From NCBI GenBank assembly GCA_035236585.1, contig CP141126.1, positions 66,007,414 through 66,071,413 of the forward strand: a stretch of DNA of 64,000 nucleotides, given 5' to 3'. The stretch is from Warburgia ugandensis (Eukaryota > Streptophyta > Magnoliopsida > Canellales > Canellaceae). Of this stretch, positions 53,426-64,000 are shown piece by piece. Made by a program: the position numbers and the translations under genes. Position 1 is the first letter of the stretch; each line of letters begins with the position of its first letter. Under the pieces are notes generated by a model that saw only the letters and a program-made list of their open reading frames with translations, was not told the origin of the DNA and did not search any database.

Positions 53426-56101
53426 TGTAATGGCTCCAATTTTGTAATATTGAAATTCCAAGTTTAGCAATGAAAAGTTCAGTTTTAAAGAAAAGGGCAT
53501 TTTGGTCATTTCACTAGTTTCCTTGACTAAATCCAGGAATTTGATCCTAAAAGTGGTTCCATTAGATGCATCTCAGAAAAAGGAATCCAACGAGACCAAA
53601 ATCACCCAAAACGGAGTTAAAATGAGCAAGATATGGCCCTTTGAAGTTCAGGGGCAAAACTATAAATTTCACAAAAACGACTTAACCTGAAAAACACAGG
53701 TGCCCGTTTTAATACGGGCACCCTGTCTTCTTCAACCTCCTAGAGGCTTCTGGAACGGCAGTGTTTCAAGGAGAAACCACCGCCATTCTGGAGGTTTCTC
53801 CACCGCCATTCAAAGGCGGTTAGAACCCCTCCAGAACCCTCTTTAAAAGCCCTATAAATAGAGCTCTTGGGTGCCTCTAATGGCAGCCCAAAACCTTGGA
53901 GAAAACTAGGCGTGAACAGTGACCTAGAGGGGAAAACGAAGAGAAAAACCCAGCAATGAGCCAGGTACGTCCGAGATCGCTCAAAACCCATCTCCCCCAT
54001 AGTTCTAAGGTCAATTCCCCTAAGTTTTTGCATGAAAAACCATGCAAAACGGAGCCTGGGAGAGCCACCAAGGACCCTGGGACGTCCCCAGGGCCGCACT
54101 GGTTCGACAGGGTCGAACCACGGTGTCTTGAGGATGCCCCGGTCCCCCAGTCGACACAGACGTTCCAGACGGAACGTGACGCGTCGGAAGAAAACCAACG
54201 GGCGCGTCCGGGGACGCGCCCGCTAAAGAGCCAGACGAGCGGAGCGTACCGCGCGTCTACAGACGCGCCCGCTGAGGAGCACACCACAGACACGCAGTGC
54301 GCTAGCGTGCGTCGACTTTTTGTTTTGTTAAAGAAGCCAAGGCGCATGAGGCTGACGCGCAGCGCCCTAGCATTCCGTATTTTAATACTTAAGGGTCTTG
54401 TGTATATACAACACTAAAACGCTTATAACTTGAGATCTAGAGCTCTGATTGAGGCACCGCAAAAGGCGTTATGTCCGTGTTGACGACGCGGACACATCCA
54501 AACCATAAAATTCCTGATCAAGGCCCAATCAAAGGAGGGCATGACCCTTAGAATAGTATGGTGGCGCGTGGCCACTAGAACTTTGGAAAACTGAGAATAC
54601 CAAGGCCCAATTAGGACCTTAGGACACCCATAGGCATAGGGATGGACCCCTAATGCCTAAGTAATAAGACCCAACTGCTCTAAACCCATAAAAAGTAGGC
54701 TAAACTAACCTTGAGTCCCCAAACCATGTTCAAGAGCGTACGAGGACAAAAGGGTTAACGCGACCTAGCCAAGTAGGTGCTCTATCACTATTAGATTCTT
54801 TTAAAAGATCTATTATTGTTTTGAGAACATATGTTATAAGTATATGACTTGTTAAGCATCACTTGATTCAGCATGCATATGATAAACGTTTTGTACATAG
54901 ACATGTTTCGTAAAAGATTGCATATACATTATGCACATATATGTTTTGCAAACAAGTGCATACATTGCATGATTTAAGTACTTGCAAATATTGCATGTCC
55001 TTGAGGGTTGCCAAAAGACGCTGGAGTGCCGAGGGCCAGGCAGTTGTGAGGGACCCAAAGAGGACAGGTTTGAAAAATACATCGCGCATATATTTCCAAG
55101 ACATGTGCTACATGCATAGATTGCATGGTAAGTGTAGCCTTGACCGATGAGGGCGGGCTGATGAGGGCGGGCCGACGAGGGCGGGCCGATGAGGGTGGGC
55201 TAGAGAGAGCTGACAAGGCTTCTAGGCTGGCAGGCTTCTAGGCAGGGTTATGACTTTGAATGCAATACTAGCATGAGCAGATTTTATGCATTTCATGCAT
55301 GTTTTGCAACCGATTGCATAGATTGCATGATTTACGACGAAGATGTGTCATAGGCCCTGTGGAGGCTATGACCGAGTGTCCTCAAGTACCCGGGGACCAC
55401 ACGTCGAGGAGGTCGTGGGCATAGTGAGACCCTATGGTTTCCTGGATTTATGTGCATTGCATATGGCATGATATGAGGTTGGTCAACCATACCATACTAG
55501 AGATCCATGAGTTGGACTCCATGAAGCATCTTATGCATATCATGATGTTATGATATATACGTATATAATACTTTCGATTTTGGATTATGTGATCTTTTAA
55601 GTCATGAGTATTTCAGTTTGATTATGGATTCTTATACTGATATTGAACTTGAGTATTCAAACATACGCATGTTTTGAATGAGCATATGATTTTAAAACAT
55701 CTCATGCATTTATAAAACTAGTAGTGATAGGCTCCTACTGAGTATATTATATACTCACCCAATCCTCAACATTTTCCAGACACAAAGTAAATACTTAAGG
55801 GCAAGGAACGTTTAGGAGACACAAACTAAGTACAAGTAAGTAAACCCCTATCTTATCTTTCAATGTTACTTGATTGTAGTTACTCTCTCATAGCTGGGGC
55901 TGTGACTAACACTTTCTTGAGAATAATACTGATTTAAGCTTTGCCATGGCTAAATAAATTGAGAATATGTTTTGAACACTCGGGGTTTTTATGAAAGGTT
56001 GTTTTCCAAATGAGAAAGATTTTCATGCATCTCATATTTATAAAACAAGAGATCTTGCCTTTTTATCAAAATTGCATCATATAAAAACTCGGGTAGTGAC
56101 A
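53426..56101 (+). mobile_element. Solo LTR inserted in the right LTR of the Tekay/Del-like element
   Basis: Begins TGTAATGGCTCC and ends CTCGGGTAGTGACA. It is flanked by a perfect 5-base target duplication GATAT (53421-53425 and 56102-56106), and the left LTR shows the same site uninterrupted at about 46970. Length is 2676 bases. A TATA box (CTATAAATAGAGC, about 53852) precedes a GC-rich leader. The second half shares blocks with its host LTR, including GAGGTTGGTCA-CCATACCATAC and TAGTGATAG-CTCCTACTGAGTAT, so the two are related subfamilies. No internal sequence is present. It is the youngest insertion of the nest. Confidence 0.92.
55144..55199. repeat. Four 14-bp GC-rich tandem units in the solo LTR
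   Basis: Units read CCGATGAGGGCGGG with one or two changes in the other three. They lie in the region after the TATA box. Confidence 0.95.
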
Positions 56102-56992
56102 GATATTGAACATGATTGTTCGAACATACACATGTTTTTAAGAGCACATGATTTTAAACATAGCATGCATTGCAAAACTAGTAGTGATAGACTCCTACTG
56201 AGTATAATATATACTCACCCTATCCTTAACATTTTTCAGGATAATTCTATCCACGAGTAGAGGACATCTATGTTAGTACTACGAGCAAGTGAATCAAAAA
56301 GGAAACAATTATACATGTAAGTAAATTCTCAACCCTTTGGACATGTATTTATATTTATTTACAGTTGGGCTGTGTGCTGTGACTAGATAGACCTGGGGAA
56401 AAACACTTAAGATTTCTCAAGCTTTTCAAAAACTACCTTGGTTGTTATGAAAGCAAATGACACTCGAGGTTTTCAAAAGAGTTTAAAACCAAAGGTTTTT
56501 TGCTGCATTGCATGGTTTTTATAAAATGGTTTTCAAATAGGGATGTATCCCGCCTTAGGAATTAGATATTGCATTTAAAAATGCATGAGAAAACCTGGGT
56601 CATCACAGTAATTATTTCTCAAGAATTAACATTCATAAAATACTTCAACACATGAATAATATGCAAAACAAACCATATATACTCCTATTAAGAGGTGAAA
56701 ATAATATAATTACTAAATTCTAAACATCCAGTTCTCATCACAATAATAGAACTCTTCCAAAAATGTTTTTTTTTTCAATTTTTTCTTTTTTTTAAACAAG
56801 AAGAAGATTATAGATATCTCATGCATGTTTATAGCTCCCAACCCTAATGAAACATTGTCCCTAATGTTTGAAAAACATAGGATCATATATGATAAATGAG
56901 TAGTGTAGAACAGTGAGACTCTAAAATCCTGAGTTGCCTCCCAGTAAGCACTAAGTAGTCAGACACTAAAAATTGCAATTACACTGTTTAAG

Positions 56993-57536
56993 CTAGGACT
57001 CTAGTCGATCAAAGATAAACAATGGTGGGAAAACTTCTAGAATTATATCTTTAATCATGTTGCAAGAGTCATCAAGGCTTAATTCTTGATAGTTGGTATT
57101 GAAAACATTGAGCTCAACTTTCATATTGCCAAAGGATAATTGTAATACTCCATTTCTGTAATTTATGATTGCATTGGACTTTGCCAAGAATGGACATCTA
57201 AGAATCACTAGGATCTGACTTCTGAGGTCTGATATAGGTTGGGCATCTAAGACAATGAAATCAATAGGGATAAAACTGGTCCACCTATATTAATACATCC
57301 TCAACCATACCATGTAGAATCTTAATTGATCTATTAGCTAACTGCAATGTGGCATTGGTTAGTTTAAGTTCACCAAGGCCTAGTTGATCATAGACAAAGT
57401 ATGGCAACAGATTAACAGTAGCCCCTAAGTTAAGAAGTGCCCTATCTATAACATGATCACCTATAATGCAAGAAATTGTAAGACAACCTAGATCCCTAAA
57501 TTTTTGTGGGGTCATATGTTGATTTAAAGAGTTCAA
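56993..57536 (-). pseudogene. Athila-type retroviral aspartic protease remnant
   Basis: Two open pieces (57536-57285 and 57208-56993) carry the Athila protease blocks NLLPYFVYDQLGLGELK and NAIINYRNGVLQLSFGNM. It lies downstream of gag in the expected order. The gene is a broken fossil. The nested element begins some 380 bases further along, and no polymerase remnant was seen in between. Confidence 0.85.
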
Positions 57537-58168
57537 CTACTCGATAAGGAAGGCTTTATTTTGCACATTAAGCTTTTTGCTTTGTAGTGCAGAGCTCTTT
57601 AAGAAACTTGACATAAGTAGAAATATCCTTTATAGTATTGAGTAGTTAAGGGAATAGGGCTTTAGCACATAAGGTTCTCCACTATAAGCTTGATAGAGTA
57701 TGAGGTTTCTATCTAGTCTCTCTCTTTTGTATTTTTACCTTTTCATTCTCCTCTTCCTTTTCCTTAGCCACTCCTAAGGGTGGTTATAGACTTGGCATGC
57801 TCATAGGAGTTTTGATTTTGAGAACTTGACCCTATCTAAATTGACCCTTAGGTTAAGGATGGGTTGACTTGTCTCTTTCCTTTATTCTGTAGTTCAGCTG
57901 ATAATTGGCTAATATGCGTCTCTAGCTTGGTTATAACTTGAGAATTGATATTTTGAAATTGGTTCAGAGACCTTTTTGTTTCTTTATTTTTTTTTTCAAA
58001 CATGCTCTAAATCCTATCCTCTAAAGATGGTTTCATTGGTAGCTAAGGTTGTTGGAAGCCAAGTGGCTACTAGGGAGCTATAGCTCTCAAAGAAAAGTTT
58101 TGGGAAGGGGGTTCACAAATGGTCCCATGGTAGTCATTCTTCGACTGGGAAAAGTTGGGATGCCTAAC

Positions 58169-58943
58169 TCATTTAGGATTGTAGGTCTCAGAATATGGGT
58201 TGTTGCTAGGTTGGAGATATGCATTCAATGCATTCTCTTGGTCAACAAGATAGTCATTCAGCACTCTATTTGATGGACAAGCTATAGTCAGATGGGCTGG
58301 ACTAGAACAAGTAGCACATACCTCTTGTGGAGGTTTATGGGATAAAGTAGTAGACATGAAAGTTTCAAACATATTTTAAAGTTTGTCCATTCTTCCACTT
58401 AAAGGCTCTAGTTTATTTAATTTTTCAACTACAAAATCAAGCTTGTAGGATAGATCTATATTTGTTCCTATCTTATATAGACTCCCTTTCTTTAGAGGTT
58501 GGTTGTCTCTCTCTCCTATTTGAATAATCCCATTACTGTGAATTATTTTCCAATGTTTGAAAGAACTCCTAGACCTCTATTTCATATTTTAACATAAGGG
58601 TCCCTCCACTCACAGCATATACTATCTGTCTATTTTGAGGTGTTAATGCCTTGTAAAAGTATTGAACTTGTTACAATTTCTCAAATATATGATGTGGGCA
58701 TTCCTATAGCAATTCATTCTACTGTTCCCAACATTCATAAAATTGTTCAGCATCCCTTTGTTGGAAATTCATAATTTCAAGATGAAGGCCATTTGTTTTA
58801 TGAGCAGGGTAGAATTTATTTAAGAACATCTTAGACAATTGGTCCCATGTGTTTATGAAACCTACCTCCAAGGAATTAAGCCATGATTTGGCTTTATCCT
58901 TGAGGGAGAATGGGAATAGCCTAAGCCTAATAAAATTGTCCAA
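58169..58943 (-). pseudogene. Athila-type gag remnant
   Basis: One open piece (58943-58719) carries the capsid-domain block LFPFSLKDKAKSWLNSL and FLNKFYPAHKT, the retrotransposon gag domain of Athila/Tat elements. A second (58372-58169) carries a zinc-knuckle-like CATCSSPAHLTIACPS followed by NPYSETYNP, the Athila gag C-terminal signature. The gene is a broken fossil. Confidence 0.85.
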
Positions 58944-60476
58944 AAAGTTTTCGAACCAAAATGTAGCACAAAACTCCTTGATATGTAAGTAAGGGTCATC
59001 TCGATTTCAACCATAAAAAGTAGAGAGTAATTGGACGACTCCTAGCTTTAACTCAAAGTGGTCTGTGTTTCAGTAGGTAAAGCTATGCAAGATGGGGTGT
59101 TGAGTTGTAGAGGTGCATAGAAATATCTAATAGCCTTGCGCTCAACTTTTGTTGGTGGTTCAGCCATGGGGATAGGAACTTGGTTTGTGTCCCCTTGTCT
59201 AAGGTTGCATTGAATCTCTCAGTCGAAAGGTGCTAACTCTAGGTTCTAAGATCAACGCCCTTCATAAACTATCCTGCTATTAAGGTCCTAATCTATATGT
59301 TGACTCTAACTTTACGTGATGTGTAATTAAATCTTAATAATCACTAATCAAGCAAAGTCTTGATTATCTTTTGTTAATGCATAGGTGGTAGCTTCTTAAC
59401 CCTAGATTTAGACAGCTCCTTTTTTTCAAATTTGACTACTACTTACCAATTAGGTTCTACTCAAAAGTGGTTAATATAATTCTCATGTTAGGAGGCATTT
59501 ATACCTCGAATAATGTCAATGGAAGGCATGGGAAAATTACTTAGATCTTAAGATACCCACTATAATCACAATGCTCAGAAGCCACTAGAGTGATAATAGA
59601 TTATCCTTCTAAAAGGGTCCTATGAGCTCGATACCCTAAGTCTCTTTCTACTTGATTTTAGTTAGCGTTCAAGGGTTGGGATCACACCATACAAGGATGT
59701 TGATTAATTCCTAAGTGGGCTAAGGCGTCGGTGATCAAATCTAGTCCTTATCTTATAAGGATTTTTGTGGGGCCCTTACTAGCATTAATTCCATTCCACT
59801 ATGAAGCATTTAAATATGTAATGCAAATAGAAAGCAAACTAATACTTATCTATATGCTACTTAGCAAAGGGTTAAGCACCTTAACAAACGGGACACTATA
59901 ACCATGCAGCCTATGCTTTGGTTATAGCCAAGCTCAGGCTGACCTTTGTTAAATAAGTGCATGACTAATGTAATAATCCAATGTAAAGATACAACAATTA
60001 TCAATAAATGATCCTAATCTATACAATTTATTCTACCATCCAAATGCAGAATTATACAAAATGCAATTTATCCCAAAAATTAAAATTTGAGTGAGGGATG
60101 TTGACAGTGAGGGGTCCAATGATGGTCAAGTATGCGCCACCATACCCCACACTTGCCCTATATTATTACAACCCATTTAAAATTGAAAAATAAAGAAATT
60201 AAGATTAAGAATGCTTCTCACTACAAGTTCCATTCAAATCCTAATCTAAGAGAGCAATAAAACTAATCTAAGATGATGAAGTCATGGCCCACAGGATCAC
60301 CACCACTCCTTGCCAATTTTTCTCACACAAAAATCAAATAAATATGGTCAATATGAGAAAAATAGCAATAAATATAAAAAGTATGAAAAAATTATTCCAA
60401 TCCTTAATCTAATGCACTCTAAACCTAGAGTATAGGAAAATAACCTAAAGTATGGAATATTACACAAATATTGTCT

Positions 60477-60494
60477 CCCCGGCAATGGCGCCAA
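60477..60494 (-). other. Primer-binding site, tRNA-Asp type
   Basis: On the minus strand the site reads TTGGCGCCATTGCCGGGG, complementary to the 3' end of plant tRNA-Asp. This primer choice is typical of Athila/Tat-lineage elements. Confidence 0.85.
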
Positions 60495-60502
60495 AAACTT
60501 AT

Positions 60503-63307
60503 TGATTGTTTAAAATAAAAATTGCAAGTGCACAAATCATTTGCAATATAGCATGCTAGTGAGGTTGTGCCAATGAGGAGTTGAACTAATGTGATGCTAG
60601 TGGTCCCTACTTTAAACTATCTAACCTAGCCAAAATTCAAGAGATTTTTATCCTAAAATAAGAATGGAAAATAACACATGGAAATGGAAACTAAGAAAAA
60701 ATTAGAAACGTGCTAAAATTAAAAAAATTTCTAAAACATGCACTTTTCAAAAGTAAAACATTCCTAAATGAGACCTTCAAAATCTATGACTCCTAAATTA
60801 AAGACTTTCCTAAAGTAAGAACTTTCTAAAAATGCAAATAAGCAACTTTCCTAAAGTGCGATTTTAACAACTTTCTTAATTTAACTTTCCTAAGCATAAA
60901 ATTAACAACTAACGTAAGGAAACATGTATTAAAAAACTACTTTCCTAACCTTTCAATCTTCTAAATAAAGCACTTAAACTTATGGAAAAAGAAACTTTAA
61001 CAACTACACTTTAAGCATAACATGCAAACAAACTAATTAAGATGAACATTACTAAACTACTATCCTATCATGAATGGAGGCAACAACTTGAATCTTAATT
61101 AATCAATAATTTTGCAAATCCTAAAGCATGTAATGTTACTTTAACATTAACTAAGCAATTTAAAGAACTAATTTGGTGTTTGAAAATTCAAGTGAACATA
61201 AAGTGCATAGTGTTGGAAATTAATCAAAACCAACCATGAAAACAAATTCCAACATCATGGTAGTTGAATCATTCCCTCAATAGAAAGTGTAAAACAGGGA
61301 ACTAATCAACTCTAATCTGAGGAAAAATTCAACAATGTACATTATTAATTACTGAACGTAAACATGAATTGAAAACTTCAATAAACTTTATTGAATTACA
61401 TCAAAATCCATTAACATAAAGCTCCCATGCATCTAATCCAAATCTAAAATTAAAATCCTATTACAATGAAGTCCACTTGATCTTAATCCGCCCACAACTA
61501 CAAGCAGATCCTTTTTCAATTGTTCCACCTATTAATCATGAATAAGCATGCTTGAAATTCAAGGAAAATTCTAATGGAATAATAAGACAAAACTCAAGGG
61601 AAACTAAGAGAATAAGGCTGGAATTCAAGGAAACTAAAAAGAGAACTCAAAGTAATGAAAGGCAAAGAGAAAAACTATATTTAAGATTACTTCCCTTGGC
61701 TGTCACTTCAAGGGAAAACCAGCCTCGAATCTTAGTTTTTAAGGCAAAGAACAATAAGAGAAAGCAAAGAAACACAAACTAGCATGAAAGGATCAAGGAA
61801 CTAAGGTAAACAAGAGAAGAAGTGAGATGACCAACCTTAAAAAGTATAAAAACAAGATGTGGAGCACTTGATGGGATGCCTACTTCTTAGGGAAGAAATA
61901 TCAGCCAAAGAAATCTAAGAAAAACCAAGCAAAAGGGTAAGAATGGTGAGCTAGGAAGAGCATGTCTCCTTCCAATATGGAGGTGTGTTTTCCCTTTGGG
62001 TGTATCTTCTCTTTTGCTTAGGTTTTTATGGGGTTCTATAAGTTCCCTCCCATATTTTCTAGGGTGCCCTAAGACTAAGGTGTGGTGGGGATGAAAATTT
62101 CTCAACTTGGATGGCTAGGATAACGGAATAGTTAGGGCTTTCAAATAGGAAAGTGGGGGGGATGGTGGATGCCTTAAGGATGTGGAGTAGGTGGGAGATG
62201 CCACCTTTTTAGGAAGGGGTGTCTCCCCCTTCAAAAATCATTGGAAGCCCTCCAAATTATGAAGGTAGGTGAGGTGATAAGGTAAGAAAGAGTTTGGAAG
62301 AGGAAAAGAGGGTGGGAGGAAAGTGGGGTGTATGAAAGACTGAGGAAAGTAAGGTGAAATGGAGGTTTTTGATTGGTTAAGTGATTTCCTAAGGACTTGG
62401 GATTGGTTGGGTCTTTAGGATGGGAGCTTAAGAAGTGTGATAGAGTTTTAGAAAGATGCAACTCTAGAATAGCATTTGAAATTTGTAGTACATCTTAGGG
62501 GTGAGGTGGAAAGTGAAGAAAAAATAGAGAAAAGTGAGAAAAACACCAAAAATAGAAAGCTCTCATCCTTTTGGTCTACATGCCAACTTTTCCTAATAAG
62601 ATTTTATTTAATTATCTTCAAAATATTCCTTAAAATCTCATGGGTAATCCTCTTGAATTTCCTCCAATCCTAACCTTTCATTTAGCTTAGCTTGATAGCT
62701 TTAGGTGGCTAAATTTGAAGGCATCATTGGCTAGGCTTCATGGCTGGCTTAGATGGCTCTCCTTTCATGACTTAATGGCTCAATCCCTTAGCTTGAATAT
62801 CTTAAATGGGTTGGATTGAAATCCTTAGCTTGTCACCTTGCTCATGGCTTGAATGTAGTTAAGGTGGCTTACATGGCTTCCAAGCAAAGGTTGTAGGAAT
62901 GCATGACTTTTTTCATGGGCTAACTTTGGCTATCTTTAGCTCCTTTAATCACATACACTACTCTTCCTTGAGCTTTCTCTCATGTTGGATTAATGACTCT
63001 TAGGCTTTGACTCCATCTTTTGATCTTGATCTTCAATATTCATTTTGATCAATCTCAACCGTCAAATCATCATCTCTCTCCCTACAAAAGTAAAAAAAAG
63101 AACTCTAATTAAGTCCTAAAAAAATATGATTAATCACATACTTACCTCAAATTATCCTTTGGACCTACAAAACATCAAAATTTTACTTCATTAGGTAAAA
63201 AATGCATATGTTATGAATTTTAGCCTAAAAATCTTAATTTACTCCTATAAGTACTAACACATGGATAACTAATTGGGAAGTTTTTTTGCAAAATTAGACA
63301 CTTATCA
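60503..63307 (-). repeat. 5' LTR of the Athila-like element
   Basis: Paired with 40476-43255. In element orientation it starts TGATAAGTGTCTAATTTTGC at 63307 and ends next to the primer site at about 60500. Confidence 0.85.
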
Positions 63308-64000
63308 CCAAGCTAACTAAGAAGAAGTGAATTTAGACTGAATATGATGACTTTTTCTACGTTTCTCAAAGTTGCTCTTGTGTTTTGGTTATAACTACAT
63401 GACCTTATGTGAATGAATTGATGAACAGAATGTAGTTTTTCATTTTATTGAAATCCATCATTTTGTCTTCTACATTCTCTCTTACACTATGTGTATAAGA
63501 ATTGTCAAACTGAATGTATGCATGGTTCTAAAGGGATTCATATATGCTTTTGGTATTCATGTTTACATTCTTAAGAGCTATAAATGACTTGAGGAGAAAT
63601 CTCCTTACCTTTAAAATTTTGAGAAAAATGGGGTATTTTCTAGAAAACAATGTTAAACCACATTGTTTTCATTCTTCATACTTTCTTTTTTAAAGGTTTT
63701 GTCATCTTCAAATAGGGAGAGATTGTTATCCTAATGCTTTTTTTTTTTAATGATAACAAAACCTTACTTAAATTCTAACTTATGTTGTGAGTGTGCATTT
63801 CTATTTATGAGAGTTTAGATCTAAAGCTTCAATCAAGTCAAAAGTACTTAAAAGACGAAGTAATTATTGATTTCTAGATGACTACTTAAAAATTCTAGTT
63901 AACTGACGAGGAAGAAGATAAAGAATATCTTACTTAACTATCTAACTAGTCAACTACCCATAAATCGATTCGACTAAGAAAAGTACATAGAGGACTTCTC
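63308..64000. other. Flank right of the Athila-like element
   Basis: AT-rich sequence with a T tract at about 63740-63749. No gene or repeat was recognised. Confidence 0.6.

Larger units (their letters stand above)
44615..56607 (+). mobile_element. Tekay/Del-like (chromovirus-type) LTR element, interior without recognisable genes
   Basis: A perfect 5-base target duplication, GTAAT, flanks it (44610-44614 and 56608-56612). The left LTR is 44615-47477 and the right LTR is 50976-56607, the latter split by a solo LTR (53426-56101). An initiator-Met-type primer site (TGGTATTAGAGCC, 47480) follows the left LTR. GAGGACGAAATTC and a TTTTAAGGGGG polypurine tract precede the right LTR, a layout typical of Tekay/Del chromoviruses. 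The interior (47478-50975, about 3.5 kb) shows no gag or pol that I can recognise, so it is either very decayed or a LARD-like non-autonomous form. By eye the LTRs are about 90% identical. It is a fossil. Confidence 0.85.
50976..56607 (+). repeat. Right LTR of the Tekay/Del-like element, interrupted by a solo LTR
   Basis: Matches the left LTR in 50976-53425 and 56107-56607. Its own length is about 2.95 kb once the inserted solo LTR and its target duplication are set aside. It has an extra block of about 58 bases near 51648-51705 absent from the left copy. The TATA box is at about 51379. Confidence 0.9.
56613..60476 (-). other. 5' internal part of the Athila-like element outside gag and protease
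   Basis: Apart from the gag and protease pieces this is decayed internal sequence and leader (about 58950-60476) with no further gene recognised. Confidence 0.6.
40476..63307 (-). mobile_element. Athila-like LTR element carrying gag and protease only, with a nested element
   Basis: LTRs of about 2.8 kb lie at about 40476-43255 (3' LTR) and 60503-63307 (5' LTR), both on the minus strand with TGATAAGTGT-type starts. A tRNA-Asp-type primer site lies beside the 5' LTR (60477-60494). Internal sequence apart from the nested element is only about 5.2 kb, with gag (about 58.9-58.2 kb) and protease (about 57.5-57.0 kb) remnants. No reverse transcriptase, RNase H or integrase was recognised. It is a broken fossil resembling non-autonomous gag-only derivatives. 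By eye the LTRs are roughly 90% identical, suggesting an age of millions of years. The left edge and target duplication are not resolved. The Tekay/Del-like element at 44615-56607 is inserted in it. Confidence 0.8.

Noticed and set aside
53740-54417. Open frames of 150-156 codons on both strands
   Set aside because: They fall in the GC-rich leader of the solo LTR, overlap each other, and have no motif.

Overview
The window reads as nuclear DNA of a flowering plant. It is AT-rich, crowded with long GT, CT/GA and A-tract microsatellites, and made mostly of layered transposable elements: CACTA, MULE, an RTE-type LINE, an Au-like SINE, MITEs, and Athila-like and Tekay/Del-like LTR elements. The only host gene that looks intact is a MATE (DETOXIFICATION) transporter at about 29.3-31.1 kb. 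I cannot name the species. No bacterial features, CRISPR arrays, rRNA genes or convincing tRNA genes were seen.

Layout. 1-9369: the right part of a decayed CACTA DNA transposon (Ulp1-type accessory ORF remnants, subterminal repeats, TAGTAGTG end), split by a 4.8-kb solo LTR at 3678-8455. 9370-14972: microsatellite-rich spacer with a possible Copia-type LTR and small duplications. 14973-19113: an old tandem duplication of a few hundred bases, one copy of which holds a decayed RTE LINE on the minus strand. 19158-21360: two MITE-like inverted-repeat elements. About 22.5-23.7 kb: a decayed MULE transposase. 23.7-29.3 kb: unassigned spacer with one Au-like SINE. 29304-31055: MATE promoter and gene. 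31056-33.9 kb: spacer.

33.9-63.3 kb is a nest of LTR-element fossils. Two LTR-like segments lie head to head (about 33.95-36.44 kb minus, 37.94-39.99 kb plus), with pieces of a plant-transposon-protein-like ORF beside the second. An Athila-like element on the minus strand (about 40.48-63.31 kb) has LTRs of about 2.8 kb, a tRNA-Asp-type primer site and only gag plus protease remnants. Inside it sits a Tekay/Del-like element (44615-56607, perfect GTAAT target duplication) with an interior of about 3.5 kb lacking recognisable genes. Its right LTR is interrupted by a further related solo LTR (53426-56101, perfect GATAT duplication). The order of insertion is therefore Athila-like, then Tekay/Del-like, then solo LTR.

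The genes do not form a pathway: one transporter gene stands among mobile-element fossils. I found no convincing new biological system. The most unusual points are a shared LTR terminus family in three insertions, GC-rich tandem repeats in the LTR leaders, 69-base monomers at the 5' end of the RTE element, and the LTR elements reduced to gag-protease or to no genes.
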